Counted from the first letter of the stretch, positions 55,159 through 64,000 are shown. The stretch is 64,000 nucleotides of DNA from Methylocystis echinoides (GCF_040687965.1 NZ_CP156084.1:124001-188000), one strand, 5' to 3'. The notes: generated by a model from the sequence alone, not told the origin. Translations and numbers: made by a program.

Positions 55159-55611
55159 TTAGTTCAATGTGCAACGTCCCTGCAGTTTGGTCGACACTTT
55201 GTTCGTGGCCGCTTCGAAAGTGGCCTCGCCGCTGTCGGGGTCATAATTGATGAAAAGCTCCGTGTAGAAGAGCGTGCGCTTTTGCGTGAGAACGCCGGCG
55301 CCGAGCGTCGCTTTGCCGTCTTCCGTTTTGGAATACAGAAATTTGATCGAGTCCCCGAACATGAGCTTTTTGTCGAGCCATATGCGCCCGTTGTAGACGG
55401 ACCCGTCGTCGCCTGAGTTCTTGGAGGCGAGCTTGATGGTGACTTTGGAAGGCGCGCCCTCCTTCCCGAAGACGCACTCCAATTTCCGTGACTCGGCGAT
55501 TTCCAGACGTAAAGACTTGGCTAACTGCCTGGCCATGCCGGACTGCACCACGGCTGGGCTCAGCGCCAATGCAAAGACAAAAAAGGCGGCTGTGGCGCTC
55601 CCTGCAAACAT
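55159..55611 (-). CDS. Secreted hypothetical protein, 150 aa
   Basis: Not recognised. It has a Sec-type signal (MFAGSATAAFFVFALALSPAVVQSG). The mature part is beta-rich with aromatic strands (GRIWLDKKLMFGDSIKFLYSK, TLFYTELFINYD) and two Cys residues (LECVFG near the middle and GRCTLN at the end) that could form a disulfide. It has no neighbour in a shared operon; the downstream DJ-1 gene starts 45 bases away. Confidence 0.65.
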   Translation of the reverse strand: MFAGSATAAFFVFALALSPAVVQSGMARQLAKSLRLEIAESRKLECVFGKEGAPSKVTIKLASKNSGDDGSVYNGRIWLDKKLMFGDSIKFLYSKTEDGKATLGAGVLTQKRTLFYTELFINYDPDSGEATFEAATNKVSTKLQGRCTLN

Positions 55612-55710
55612 CGACGACCCTCTGAAGCCAGAGGAAATAAGATATGTCGCTTTGCGCCGAAAACCCGCTCCAGTCCTCCCGGCAAGCCAGGCGGCGGAGC
55701 TTTGCGCCTG

Positions 55711-57333
55711 TCAAGCCGCCTTTTTCTGATAGTCCTTCACGTCCGAGAATTTGATGTCCGGGTTTCGCTCGGCGTCATAATTGAGCTGAAAGGCCGACGG
55801 CGACATGAACACCGGCGCGCCGTCGAGATCGTCGGCGATGCTCGAACCATGCGAGTCGAGGAAGCTTTTGAGCTTGACGGGATCGTCCGACGTCACCCAG
55901 CGGCAGACGGTGAAGCGCGGCTGCTCATACCGCGTCGTGAGGCCGTATTCGGCGTCGAGACGCGTCGCGAGCACGTCGAGCTGCAGCGCGCCCACGACGC
56001 CGACGATCGAGCCGGAGCCGTCATGCGGCGTGAAAACCTGCACGACCCCCTCTTCCGCAAGCTGCTGCAAGGCTTCGCGCAGCTTCTTGGCCTTCATCGC
56101 GTCCGAGATGAGAATGCGGCGGAGAATTTCAGGGGCGAAGCTCGGCACGCCGCGAAACACGAGATCCTCGCCCTCCGTCAGCGTATCGCCAATGCGCAGC
56201 TGCCCGTGATTGGGCAGGCCGACCACATCGCCGGCATAGGCCTCGTCGGCGATGGAGCGGTCGCGCGCGAAGAAGAACTGCGGCGCGTTCAATGGGATAT
56301 TCTTGCCCGTGCGAATGAGCTTCGCCTTCATCCCGCGCGTGAGCTTGCCCGAGCAAACGCGCATGAAGGCGATGCGGTCTCGATGGTTGGGATCCATATT
56401 CGCCTGAATCTTGAAGACGAAGCCGGTCATCTTCGGCTCGCCGGCTTCGACGGCGCGCTTGTCGGCCGCCTGCGCGCGCGGGCTCGGCGCATATTCGGCC
56501 ATCGCGTCGATCAGGTCGCGCACGCCGAAGTTCCGCAGCGCGCTGCCGAAGAAGACGGGCGTGAGATGGCCCTCTCGGAACGCTGAAAGATCGAAGGGTT
56601 TCGAGCCTTCCGCCGCCAGCATCGCTTCGTCCCGCCAGGCGTCGGCGGCGCCTTGCGGCAACAGCGTGTCCAAGATCGGATCGTCGAGGCCGCGCGTCTG
56701 CGTGAGCTCGTCGTCCTTGTCGATTTTGCGAATGGTCTTCGTCGCGAAACGATAGGTGCCGGCGAAATTCTTGCCGGAGCCGATCGGCCAGGTGACGGGC
56801 GTCGTGTCGAGCGCCAGCGTCTTTTCGATCTCGTCGAGAAGCTCGAAGGGATCGCGGCCTTCGCGGTCGAGCTTGTTGACGAAGGTGACGATGGGAATGT
56901 CGCGCAGGCGGCAGACTTCGAAGAGCTTGCGGGTGCGCGCCTCGATGCCCTTGGCGGCGTCGATCACCATGACGGCGGCGTCGACGGCGGAAAGGGTCCG
57001 ATAGGTGTCTTCCGAAAAGTCCTCGTGGCCGGGCGTATCGAGCAGATTGAAAACGCAGCCGCCATATTCGAAGGTCATCACGGAGGTGACGACGGAAATG
57101 CCGCGCTCGCGCTCGATGCTCATCCAGTCCGAGCGCGTCTGCTGCGCATTGCGCTTGGCCTTCACCGCGCCGGCGAGTTGGATCGCGCCGCCGAAAAGCA
57201 GCAGCTTTTCGGTGAGCGTCGTTTTGCCGGCGTCGGGGTGCGAGATGATCGCGAAGGTGCGTCGCCGTGAGACTGGGTCTCGGGTATCGGGAGTCGTCAA
57301 GGAAAGCTCGTTTGGCCAATTGGTCTGGCGCAC
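55711..57333 (-). CDS. prfC: Peptide chain release factor 3
   Basis: A 540-residue translational GTPase that recycles RF1/RF2. G-domain motifs: AIISHPDAGKTTLTEKLL, LLDTPGHEDFSEDTYR, IVTFVNKLDREGRDP. The C-terminal RF3 domain includes VFTPHDGSGSIVGVVGALQLDVL. Length is slightly above the usual ~530. The start is probably the GTG at 57333. It stands alone; the flanking gaps are short. Confidence 0.95.
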   Translation of the reverse strand: MRQTNWPNELSLTTPDTRDPVSRRRTFAIISHPDAGKTTLTEKLLLFGGAIQLAGAVKAKRNAQQTRSDWMSIERERGISVVTSVMTFEYGGCVFNLLDTPGHEDFSEDTYRTLSAVDAAVMVIDAAKGIEARTRKLFEVCRLRDIPIVTFVNKLDREGRDPFELLDEIEKTLALDTTPVTWPIGSGKNFAGTYRFATKTIRKIDKDDELTQTRGLDDPILDTLLPQGAADAWRDEAMLAAEGSKPFDLSAFREGHLTPVFFGSALRNFGVRDLIDAMAEYAPSPRAQAADKRAVEAGEPKMTGFVFKIQANMDPNHRDRIAFMRVCSGKLTRGMKAKLIRTGKNIPLNAPQFFFARDRSIADEAYAGDVVGLPNHGQLRIGDTLTEGEDLVFRGVPSFAPEILRRILISDAMKAKKLREALQQLAEEGVVQVFTPHDGSGSIVGVVGALQLDVLATRLDAEYGLTTRYEQPRFTVCRWVTSDDPVKLKSFLDSHGSSIADDLDGAPVFMSPSAFQLNYDAERNPDIKFSDVKDYQKKAA

Positions 57334-57446
57334 GCCTTAAAGGCAAGCGCGTCCCTTCGCAATCCCGAGACGGATTCAACCCCCCTCGTCGGCCCGCTTC
57401 GCGGGGCCGTCTTCGCGTTCGGCGCGAAGGGAGGAACAGTGAAGGT

Positions 57447-58037
57447 TTACGCGAAATCTTGCGCCAGCGCCGCCCGCGTCGCTTCCGACAACACCGCCAT
57501 ATGGCTGTAATTGGGATGCGAGAGGCCCAGAATCACCCGCGTATTCGGTTCGCGGAAGGCCGCGACCTCGGCGTCGGTGAAAGGAAAGTGCACGAATTGC
57601 ACCGAGCTCGCCTTGCCGTCGGCGCTGGTGCGGTCCTGATCGGTTTCGGCTTTGGCGCCGACCCGCGCGCCGCCGACCTCGATAAAGGCGGTCTCCTCGA
57701 CGCCGCCGAGCCCCGCGAGCACGCGCGCGCGCCGCAAGGGATCGTCGATCTCGATCATGAAGGTGGCGACCAGCTCGCGCCCCTTGGGGATCAGCGGATT
57801 ATAGGCGGCGAGCTCTTCAGGGATCTGCGCGTCGCCGCCGCGCTCGATGTGCAGCATCTCCTGCACCTGCAGCCACATCGTGTCGAAGCTTTCGAAATAG
57901 AAGGTCACGAAGGGACCGACCTCGACGCGTCGGTTTCGCTTGATCGCGGTGATGCGCCGGCGATGCTCGGCGCGCCCCTTGGCGTATTCCGCCCAGGGAA
58001 GAATGTCGGCGCGGGTGAGTTCGTGACGGTTCGTCAT
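57447..58037 (-). CDS. DUF3501 family protein
   Basis: A 196-residue soluble protein of the DUF3501 family, marked by an N-terminal LTRADILPWAEYAKGRAEHRRRI, FYFESFDTMWLQVQEMLHIERGG and a C-terminal VQFVHFPFTDAEVAAF. Function is unknown. Members consistently neighbour a rubrerythrin and a two-CCG-domain iron-sulfur protein, as here, suggesting a shared role in peroxide or iron handling. It is the last gene of that cluster, after a repeat-filled 257-base gap. Confidence 0.9.
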   Translation of the reverse strand: MTNRHELTRADILPWAEYAKGRAEHRRRITAIKRNRRVEVGPFVTFYFESFDTMWLQVQEMLHIERGGDAQIPEELAAYNPLIPKGRELVATFMIEIDDPLRRARVLAGLGGVEETAFIEVGGARVGAKAETDQDRTSADGKASSVQFVHFPFTDAEVAAFREPNTRVILGLSHPNYSHMAVLSEATRAALAQDFA

Positions 58038-58082
58038 CTCGTTGGTGCTCCGTAACCTCGAACTACGCTGTCAAACCAAGGG

Positions 58083-58276
58083 CGCCCCTCGTGCTTCGAG
58101 ACGCCGCCTTTGGCGGCTCCTCAGCATGAGGGGCTTGCTCGTTGTCGCATCCACTTGGGCCTCATCCTGAGGAGCGAGCGAAGCTCGCGTCTCGAAGGTC
58201 GAGGCCGCCTCTCAGTATTAGCGGCTTTTTCCTGCGTCCTTCGAGACGGCCGCAAGCGGCCTCCTCAGGATGAGGA
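58083..58276. repeat. Three palindromic family B repeats
   Basis: Copies lie at about 58085-58134, 58159-58206 and 58236-58276, each built on TCCTTCGAGACG-CCGC...GCGG-CTCCTCAGGATGAGG or its inverse. They are the same family as in the 172-bp tandem at 18343 but spaced irregularly. They fill the gap between the DUF3501 and Fe-S protein genes. Confidence 0.8.
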
Positions 58277-58294
58277 AAAGCGAGCCGCGCGCTT

Positions 58295-59638
58295 CTATTC
58301 GCTCGTCACCCCGTAAGCCCGCGCCATCAGCACGATTGGGTGACCAACCCGCTCCGGCTTCGGCGCGTCGCCGGCAAGCTGTTCGATTCCCTGCTCCAGA
58401 TGGATGCCGGCGAGCGGGCATTCCGAGACCACATGTTTCTTGCCCGCCGTATTGAGCTGGCGCATCGCCGGCTTGCCGACCTTCATCGCCGTTTCGAAAT
58501 TGCCCTTCTTATAACCCCAGGCGCCGCCATGTCCGGAGCAGCGCTCGACGACGGCGACATCCGCCTGCGGGATGAGATTGAGCAGCTCAGCGCCCTTCTG
58601 GCCGAAATTCTGCGCGCGAGAATGGCAGGACATATGGAAGGCGACGCCGCCCTCGATCGGCGCCATGCCGTCGACGAGCCCCTCCTTGCGCGCGATGTCG
58701 ACGATATATTCGGAAAGATCGAAGGTCGCCTCGGCGAGCCGTTTCACGCTGGCGTCATTGGGCAGAATCAGCGGCCATTCGAATTTCAGCATCAGCGCGC
58801 AGGACGGGACAGGAGCCACAATATCGTAGCCCTGCTCGATGTAGGGTGCGAAAGCGGCCGCAACTTTACGCGCGGCTTCGGCGACTTCGCCGAGCAGCCC
58901 CTGTTCGAGCTTGGGCATGCCGCAGCAGTGCGGATGCACCACCTCGGTCTCGACGCCGTTCCTTGCGAGCACGGCGAGCGCCGCCATGCCGATCGATGTG
59001 TCGTTGTAATCGCCGTAACAGGTGGCGTAGAGCGCCGCCTTGCGCGCCCGCGCGGGCGCCTTCTCGTTGCGCGCCGGCGGATTGGCCTTGGCTTTCGCCT
59101 GCAGCGACTGGTTGGCGTATTCCGGCAGTTCGGCGTCCTTGTCGATGCCGGCGAATTTCTCTTCGAGCCCACGCAACGGACTGCCGCGTCGCGTCGCCCA
59201 ATTGACGGCGCCGGAAATCAGGGTCGCCCATTTGCCGTTGCGGTCCGTCTCGGTCAACGCATGATCGATCGCGCCAACGCCGTTCTTCTTCGCTTCCACT
59301 GCGCGATAGCGCAAAATCAGGTGCGGGAAGTCGAGATTGAACTCGTGCGGCGGCACGTAAGGGCACTTGGTGAGGAAGCACATGTCGCAGAGCGTGCAGG
59401 CGTCCACAACCTTCTTGAAATCGGCGCTCGCGACCGTGTCGAGTTCGCCGCTCTTCGATTCGTCGACGAGATCGAAGAGCCGCGGAAAGGAATCGCAGAG
59501 ATTGAAGCAGCGGCGGCAGCCGTGACAAATATCGAAGACGCGCCGCATCTCGGCGTCGAGCTTCTCCTCGTCATAGAAATCGGGATTTTCCCAGTCCAGC
59601 GGATGCCGGGTGGGCGCTTCGAGACTGCCTTCTCTCAT
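58295..59638 (-). CDS. Iron-sulfur (CCG-domain) oxidoreductase, heterodisulfide-reductase-like
   Basis: A 447-residue cytoplasmic protein. Two [4Fe-4S] motifs lie at the N-terminus (CHGCRRCFNLC and CTLCDMCFLTKCP). Two cysteine-rich CCG-type domains follow (HCCGMPKLEQGLLG; HMSCHSRAQN and ERCSGHGGAWG). The layout is that of GlpC/HdrB-like electron-transfer subunits. With rubrerythrin upstream and DUF3501 downstream it probably supplies electrons for peroxide reduction by rubrerythrin; that is inferred from the conserved neighbourhood. Confidence 0.9.
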   Translation of the reverse strand: MREGSLEAPTRHPLDWENPDFYDEEKLDAEMRRVFDICHGCRRCFNLCDSFPRLFDLVDESKSGELDTVASADFKKVVDACTLCDMCFLTKCPYVPPHEFNLDFPHLILRYRAVEAKKNGVGAIDHALTETDRNGKWATLISGAVNWATRRGSPLRGLEEKFAGIDKDAELPEYANQSLQAKAKANPPARNEKAPARARKAALYATCYGDYNDTSIGMAALAVLARNGVETEVVHPHCCGMPKLEQGLLGEVAEAARKVAAAFAPYIEQGYDIVAPVPSCALMLKFEWPLILPNDASVKRLAEATFDLSEYIVDIARKEGLVDGMAPIEGGVAFHMSCHSRAQNFGQKGAELLNLIPQADVAVVERCSGHGGAWGYKKGNFETAMKVGKPAMRQLNTAGKKHVVSECPLAGIHLEQGIEQLAGDAPKPERVGHPIVLMARAYGVTSE

Positions 59639-59662
59639 GATCGTCCTGTCAAAACCCGAGTC

Positions 59663-59690
59663 GCCCTCTCCCCGCGTGCGGGGAGAGGGA
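59663..59690. repeat. Palindromic intergenic repeat, family A
   Basis: CCCTCTCCCCGCGTGCGGGGAGAGGG between the rubrerythrin and Fe-S protein genes. Confidence 0.7.
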
Positions 59691-59700
59691 TCTAAAGCGC

Positions 59701-60120
59701 TTACTTCAGCTCGTCGAGCGCGCGCTGGAAGCGGCCGGCGTGCGAACGCTCGGCCTTGGCCAGCGTCTCGAACCAGTCGGCGATCTCGTCGAAGCCCTCT
59801 TCGCGCGCCGAGCGGGCCATGCCGGGATACATGTCGGTATATTCATGGGTCTCGCCGGCGACGGCGGCCTTCAGATTGTCGGACGTCTTGCCGATCGGCA
59901 GGCCCGTCGCCGGATCGCCGACCCCCTCCAGGAATTCGAGGTGGCCATGGGCGTGGCCGGTCTCGCCTTCGGCGGTGGAACGGAACACGGCGGCCACGTC
60001 ATTGTAGCCTTCGACGTCGGCCTTCTGAGCGAAATACAGATAGCGGCGGTTTGCCTGCGACTCGCCGGCGAAAGCGGCCTTCAGGTTCTCTTCGGTCTTG
60101 CTGCCCTTGAGCGATGCCAT
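59701..60120 (-). CDS. Rubrerythrin (short form, diiron domain only)
   Basis: A 139-residue ferritin-like diiron protein. Ligand motifs of the [18 protein letters not shown] and [17 protein letters not shown] helices form the first pair, and [19 protein letters not shown] and [13 protein letters not shown] form the second. The C-terminal rubredoxin domain of classical rubrerythrin is missing, so an external donor is needed. It probably reduces hydrogen peroxide. The start is the ATG of [13 protein letters not shown], which follows GGAGG. An Irr-type box lies about 60 bases upstream. Confidence 0.92.
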   Translation of the reverse strand: MASLKGSKTEENLKAAFAGESQANRRYLYFAQKADVEGYNDVAAVFRSTAEGETGHAHGHLEFLEGVGDPATGLPIGKTSDNLKAAVAGETHEYTDMYPGMARSAREEGFDEIADWFETLAKAERSHAGRFQRALDELK

Positions 60121-60181
60121 TATTGCCTCCAAGGAGAATTGGGCGCGCGCGGAACCCGCCAGGAGCTCCGGCGACGCTTCC

Positions 60182-60197
60182 TTAGAATAATTCAAAA
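60182..60197. promoter_or_regulatory. Irr-like iron control element upstream of rubrerythrin
   Basis: TTAGAA-taa-TTCAAA is an imperfect inverted repeat close to the Irr-box (ICE) consensus of Hyphomicrobiales, TTTAGAA-N3-TTCTAAA. It lies 62 bases upstream of the rubrerythrin start. Irr would act at this site according to heme and iron status. Confidence 0.45.
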
Positions 60198-60273
60198 CTG
60201 GCCGACGGCCAACTGATTTTAGACATTTGCCCGCCGCTTTTCGCCCAGCGCGGGCTGCGGCGGGGCCTAAGCC

Positions 60274-61290
<1,017 letters not shown>

Positions 61291-61324
61291 GGAATACGCC
61301 TCCCTATGCAGCTAGTTTCGTTCT

Positions 61325-61918
61325 ATGGCGGATCGATATGACAGCTTCGCCGCTCTGGCGGCGCGAGAGATCGAGGGCGCGCATTATCGAATTCGAGTCG
61401 CGCAACGCGCCTCGCCCCTCGCCATTGTCGCGCCGCACGGCGGCTTCATCGAGCCGGGCACGTCGGAGGCGGCGCTCGCAATCGCCCACGAATGCTTTTC
61501 GTTCTATTGCTTCGAAAGTCTGACGCTGCGCGCCAAGGGCGACGGCCTGCACATTACTTCCACGCGCTTCGACGAGCCGCAAGCGTTGCAACTCGTGGCC
61601 GCGTCAGAAGTCGTGATCGGCGTGCATGGCCGCAAGAATGGCGACGACGGGGCGTCTGTCTGGGTCGGCGGATTGCACGAGGCGTTGCGCGACTCGATAT
61701 GCGCCGCGCTTCTGGACAGCGGGTTTCGCGCCAAGCCGGTTGGCGAAGGGCATCCGCTCGCCGGACGCGACCCCCGAAATATCTGCAACAGGGGGCGCTG
61801 TGGCGCGGGCGTGCAACTCGAAATCCCACGCGCGCTGCGCATAAGCTTTTCGCATGACGAAGCCAGCCGCCATGCTTTCGCCGACGCCGTGCGCGGGGCG
61901 CTGCGTCAGGGCGGATGA
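61325..61918 (+). CDS. Poly-gamma-glutamate hydrolase family protein (PghP-like)
   Basis: 197 residues of the phage/Bacillus poly-gamma-glutamate hydrolase family (DUF867, zinc-peptidase-like). Marks are VAPHGGFIEPGTSEAA (zinc His and Glu), GDGLHITSTRFDEP and GVHGRKNGDD (second His). Homologues degrade capsular poly-gamma-glutamate. There is no signal peptide, so the substrate is probably intracellular, or the enzyme is released by lysis as in phage. No phage genes are nearby. Confidence 0.85.
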   Translation: MADRYDSFAALAAREIEGAHYRIRVAQRASPLAIVAPHGGFIEPGTSEAALAIAHECFSFYCFESLTLRAKGDGLHITSTRFDEPQALQLVAASEVVIGVHGRKNGDDGASVWVGGLHEALRDSICAALLDSGFRAKPVGEGHPLAGRDPRNICNRGRCGAGVQLEIPRALRISFSHDEASRHAFADAVRGALRQGG

Positions 61919-61998
61919 GACACGGCGCCTGCGTGCTGTGCTCGACGCTCGCGACCGAACTCGGCGTCTTCGTCGCTCTCGCCGCTTGTTGCAACGGC

Positions 61999-62115
61999 GC
62001 AACCTGAGCGTCACGCCAACAACCTGAGCGTAGCATTGGCAGCGGCGCCGAAACGAGCCATCTTGAGCTTGTCTGTAAACGGTCGCTTAACTCGGCCTGG
62101 ATCGGAGAGCGAGAG
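61999..62115 (+). promoter_or_regulatory. Upstream region of first secreted paralog, repeated before the second
   Basis: From about 62019 this sequence matches the region 62831-62928 (AACCTGAGCG(t/c)AGCATTGGC, CATCTTGAGCTTGTCTGTAA, ATCGGAGAGCG-GAGATGTC) with few changes. It must include the ribosome site (GGAGAGCGAGAG) and probably the promoter. The repeated phrase AACCTGAGCG also occurs twice in a row at 62001 and 62021. Confidence 0.6.
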
Positions 62116-62679
62116 ATGTCAAAAAACAAGTTCCTGCCCGTCAGCGTCGCCACTGTGGCCGCACTCTTGCTGGCTGCGCCTGCCTCGGCCAAATGCACGC
62201 AACCGAGCGGGAGATATTTCGGAGGGGGCGCGGGTCCAGCGTTTTCTAAGGCAGGCGCATTGCTGGGTAATCAGGTAGAAAACTGGGATCTGACTTTCCC
62301 CACCAGGACGGTCGACGGCACATTGTCAGTAGACGTTCGGACGCCTCCTCAGCCCGGCGTAGCTACGTCACTTTTCGGAACCTATTCCTTTACTGACAGG
62401 CCCCAGATCGGGGCCAAAATAACCTGGGATCCGGCGGGCTGTAAGGGTTCGATTTGGGTCGACGCAAACGTCAACATCACGTGGTACGGCGAGAATAAAA
62501 CAAAAACGTTCCAGACGTATGTGCGCCAACCTCAAAAATACAATTACAGGAGCTCGAATCGCGGCGACGTCGTGATACTGACGATGGACCCGGATAGCGT
62601 CGCCGCTCAGTTCCCAGCCGGCCTTGCGTCGCCTCCCCCCTACATTCCGGGCTACAGCATCCGGCTCGAGCAGGAGTAA
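62116..62679 (+). CDS. Secreted protein of unknown family, paralog 1 of 3
   Basis: 187 residues. The signal peptide (LPVSVATVAALLLAAPASAK) is followed at once by CTQPSGRYFGGGAG. The mature protein is beta-rich, with the shared block RTPPQPGVATSLFGTYS, a second Cys in PAGCKGSIWV and an end motif PGYSIRLEQE. Two Cys residues are conserved across the three paralogs, consistent with one disulfide. I do not recognise a domain. It is the first of three tandem copies separated by about 815 bases. Confidence 0.75.
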   Translation: MSKNKFLPVSVATVAALLLAAPASAKCTQPSGRYFGGGAGPAFSKAGALLGNQVENWDLTFPTRTVDGTLSVDVRTPPQPGVATSLFGTYSFTDRPQIGAKITWDPAGCKGSIWVDANVNITWYGENKTKTFQTYVRQPQKYNYRSSNRGDVVILTMDPDSVAAQFPAGLASPPPYIPGYSIRLEQE

Positions 62680-62830
62680 ATGACGCAGCGGCGTCCCATG
62701 CGTGGGGCGCTGCTTGATTACGCGCGGAGACGGGGGGCCACAGTAGCGCCCGCGCGCCTAAACGCGTGTTGAACCTGCGCAGCAAATACGCCTCTCGCGC
62801 CTATCCCGTTCGCGAGCTTCCGCTCGACGC

Positions 62831-62928
62831 TGCAACCTGAGCGCAGCATTGGCGCGAACGTGAGAATCGCGCATCTTGAGCTTGTCTGTAAGCCGTCGCT
62901 CAACTCGGCCGGGATCGGAGAGCGTGAG
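62831..62928 (+). promoter_or_regulatory. Duplicated upstream region of second secreted paralog
   Basis: Near-copy of the segment before the first paralog, ending GGGATCGGAGAGCGTGAG before the ATG. Its retention suggests that each copy carries its own promoter and is expressed separately. Confidence 0.6.
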
Positions 62929-63513
62929 ATGTCAAAAAATAAGTTCCTACACTTCAGCGTTACGACTGCCTTCGCGCTCCTGCTGGCTTCCCCGGCCTTG
63001 GCGAATTGCCCGCAGCCGACTGGCGTCTATGTCGGCGGCGGCGGGGGACAGGTTACTTTACCGGGGAGCGTGCCGGCCGGAGGCCAGGTCGAGTCGTGGT
63101 ATTTGCAGCTCCCAACAAAAACAGTCGTAGGGCGGATGAGGCTCCAAGTGCAGACGCCGCCCCAGCCGGGGGTCCCGACATCCGCGTTCGGATTCTATTC
63201 CGTCAACGATTTGGTGATCCTGCCAGTCGGGTCCGTCGGCGCCTATCCCATCACTTGGGACGCTGACCTCTGCGCGGGCACTCTGACCATAAATTTCAAC
63301 CCCGTTGTCACCTGGGTTGATCAGAGCGGGAACAAGAAGACGCAATCGTATTTAGGGGGAGCGGACAAAGTATACAATATCACGATCGCAGATAACGGCT
63401 CTACTTTGGTGTTGGCCTTGGATCCGTCCAGCCTCGCCAGTCAATTCCAACCCACCGCCTTGGCCTTTCCCGCCTTCGTCCCCGGCTACAACATCCGGCT
63501 CCAAAAGCAATAA
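62929..63513 (+). CDS. Secreted protein of unknown family, paralog 2 of 3
   Basis: 194 residues starting MSKNKFLHFSVTTAFALLLASPALA, the same opening as paralog 1 (MSKNKFLPVSVATVAALLL). The mature part begins NCPQPTGVYVGGGGG and holds QTPPQPGVPTSAFGFYS, then DADLCAGTLTI, VTWVDQSGNKK and the end PGYNIRLQKQ. The ATG is the one in the conserved GAG-ATG-TC context; an upstream in-frame ATG at 62860 lies in the duplicated leader and is unlikely. Confidence 0.75.
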   Translation: MSKNKFLHFSVTTAFALLLASPALANCPQPTGVYVGGGGGQVTLPGSVPAGGQVESWYLQLPTKTVVGRMRLQVQTPPQPGVPTSAFGFYSVNDLVILPVGSVGAYPITWDADLCAGTLTINFNPVVTWVDQSGNKKTQSYLGGADKVYNITIADNGSTLVLALDPSSLASQFQPTALAFPAFVPGYNIRLQKQ

Positions 63514-63589
63514 AGCTTCTCTCGCGACGTCATCGAAATGAACATTCGCAAATAGCAGGGAAAGCGAGCTTATGCTCGGGGAGTTTGAC

Positions 63590-64000
63590 ATGCCCAAATA
63601 CGAAGTTCTTCTCGTCAATATCATCACTCTTGTCGCACTCTCGCTGGCGTCCCCGGCCCTGGCCGGATGCGCCCAGCCGATCGGCGTGTTTGTCGGCGGC
63701 GGTGCAGGGCCGGTTTATGCGAAAGGGGGCGCGCCGCTCGGAAGCCAGGCTGAAACCTGGAGAATACGTCTCTATAACGAGCCGCAGCGCGGTCCAAAGA
63801 GTGCGGTGGGCTCCGGTATAATACTCGTTCAGACGCCGCCCCAGCCCGGCGTCCAAACGTCCGCATTCGGCTATTACGAACGTAATAACGCGACTAGAAA
63901 ATTTCGTTTGACTTGGAATGAGGACGAATGCACGGGCACTCTCTCTTTTGACGTTGAACCCTTCCAAGCCACCTGGATCGATCAAAAAGGCAATGCGACG
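63590..64000 (+). CDS. Secreted protein of unknown family, paralog 3 of 3; cut by right edge
   Basis: The first 137 residues are visible and run off the window without a stop. It opens MPKYEVLLVNIITLVALSLA with a signal peptide ending SPALA. The mature part follows the paralog pattern: GCAQPIGVFVGGGAGPVY, QTPPQPGVQTSAFGYYE, EDECTGTLSFDV, then ATWIDQKGNAT. The ATG at 63590 follows CGGGGAG at seven bases. Its leader differs from those of the first two copies, so it is the more diverged member. Confidence 0.75.
   Translation, partial: MPKYEVLLVNIITLVALSLASPALAGCAQPIGVFVGGGAGPVYAKGGAPLGSQAETWRIRLYNEPQRGPKSAVGSGIILVQTPPQPGVQTSAFGYYERNNATRKFRLTWNEDECTGTLSFDVEPFQATWIDQKGNAT

Overview
The window is about 65% GC and almost fully coding, with short intergenic gaps. 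Gene content and order (hom-glpX, petABC, glyA-nrdR-ribD-ribE-ribH-nusB-thiL, trxB, an H+-pyrophosphatase, a molybdenum formate dehydrogenase, an Irr-like site, S21 with a long tail) point to an alphaproteobacterium of the order Hyphomicrobiales. A methylotroph or methanotroph of the Methylocystaceae/Beijerinckiaceae type is likely, but that is inference. No rRNA, tRNA, CRISPR array, integrase or transposase was recognised. The window looks chromosomal and mostly housekeeping, with a few unusual islands.

Layout. 1-5.7 kb: GMP synthase (cut by the left edge), a DUF559 protein, an RsmB-type rRNA methyltransferase, GlpX and homoserine dehydrogenase, all on the minus strand, then a MarC membrane protein. 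5.7-8.4 kb: the cytochrome bc1 operon petABC. 8.7-13 kb: TrmL, a membrane-anchored unknown, HemF, a GtrA protein, a small cytochrome c, a LuxR-type regulator and a small unknown. 13.3-23.7 kb: CarB, GreA, an ELM1-like protein, a 172-bp tandem repeat, thioredoxin reductase plus a CDGSH protein, GlyS and an L,D-transpeptidase. 23.8-26.9 kb: a secreted 5'-nucleotidase, the remnant of an O-GlcNAc-transferase-like gene, S21 and a CinA-type amidohydrolase. 26.9-33.5 kb: an apparent cAMP signalling locus with a CHASE2 adenylate cyclase, an HD-type hydrolase, a FecR-domain protein, a TPR/beta-barrel outer-membrane protein and a CRP-type regulator. 33.6-42 kb: an EEP-family hydrolase, a DUF1254/DUF1214 protein, an M14 hydrolase next to a glutamate-cysteine-ligase-like enzyme, a D-amino-acid transaminase, a DUF1328 peptide and NAD synthetase. 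42.3-47.7 kb: a formate dehydrogenase whose alpha chain is split into two genes, FdsD, and an H+-pyrophosphatase. 47.9-53.7 kb: the riboflavin/nusB/thiL/nrdR/glyA block. 53.9-61.9 kb: a yeast-type cytosine deaminase, a DJ-1/PfpI protein, RF3, a DUF3501/Fe-S protein/rubrerythrin operon behind an Irr-like box, a methyltransferase and a poly-gamma-glutamate-hydrolase-like protein. 62.1-64 kb: three tandem paralogous secreted proteins of unknown function, the last cut by the right edge.

Two families of palindromic intergenic repeats occur throughout, and in three places they supply the C-terminal codons of a neighbouring gene. The observations most worth following up are the split formate dehydrogenase alpha chain that lacks one iron-sulfur ligand motif, a GlpX that has lost active-site residues, the cAMP locus, and the three secreted paralogs with duplicated upstream regions.
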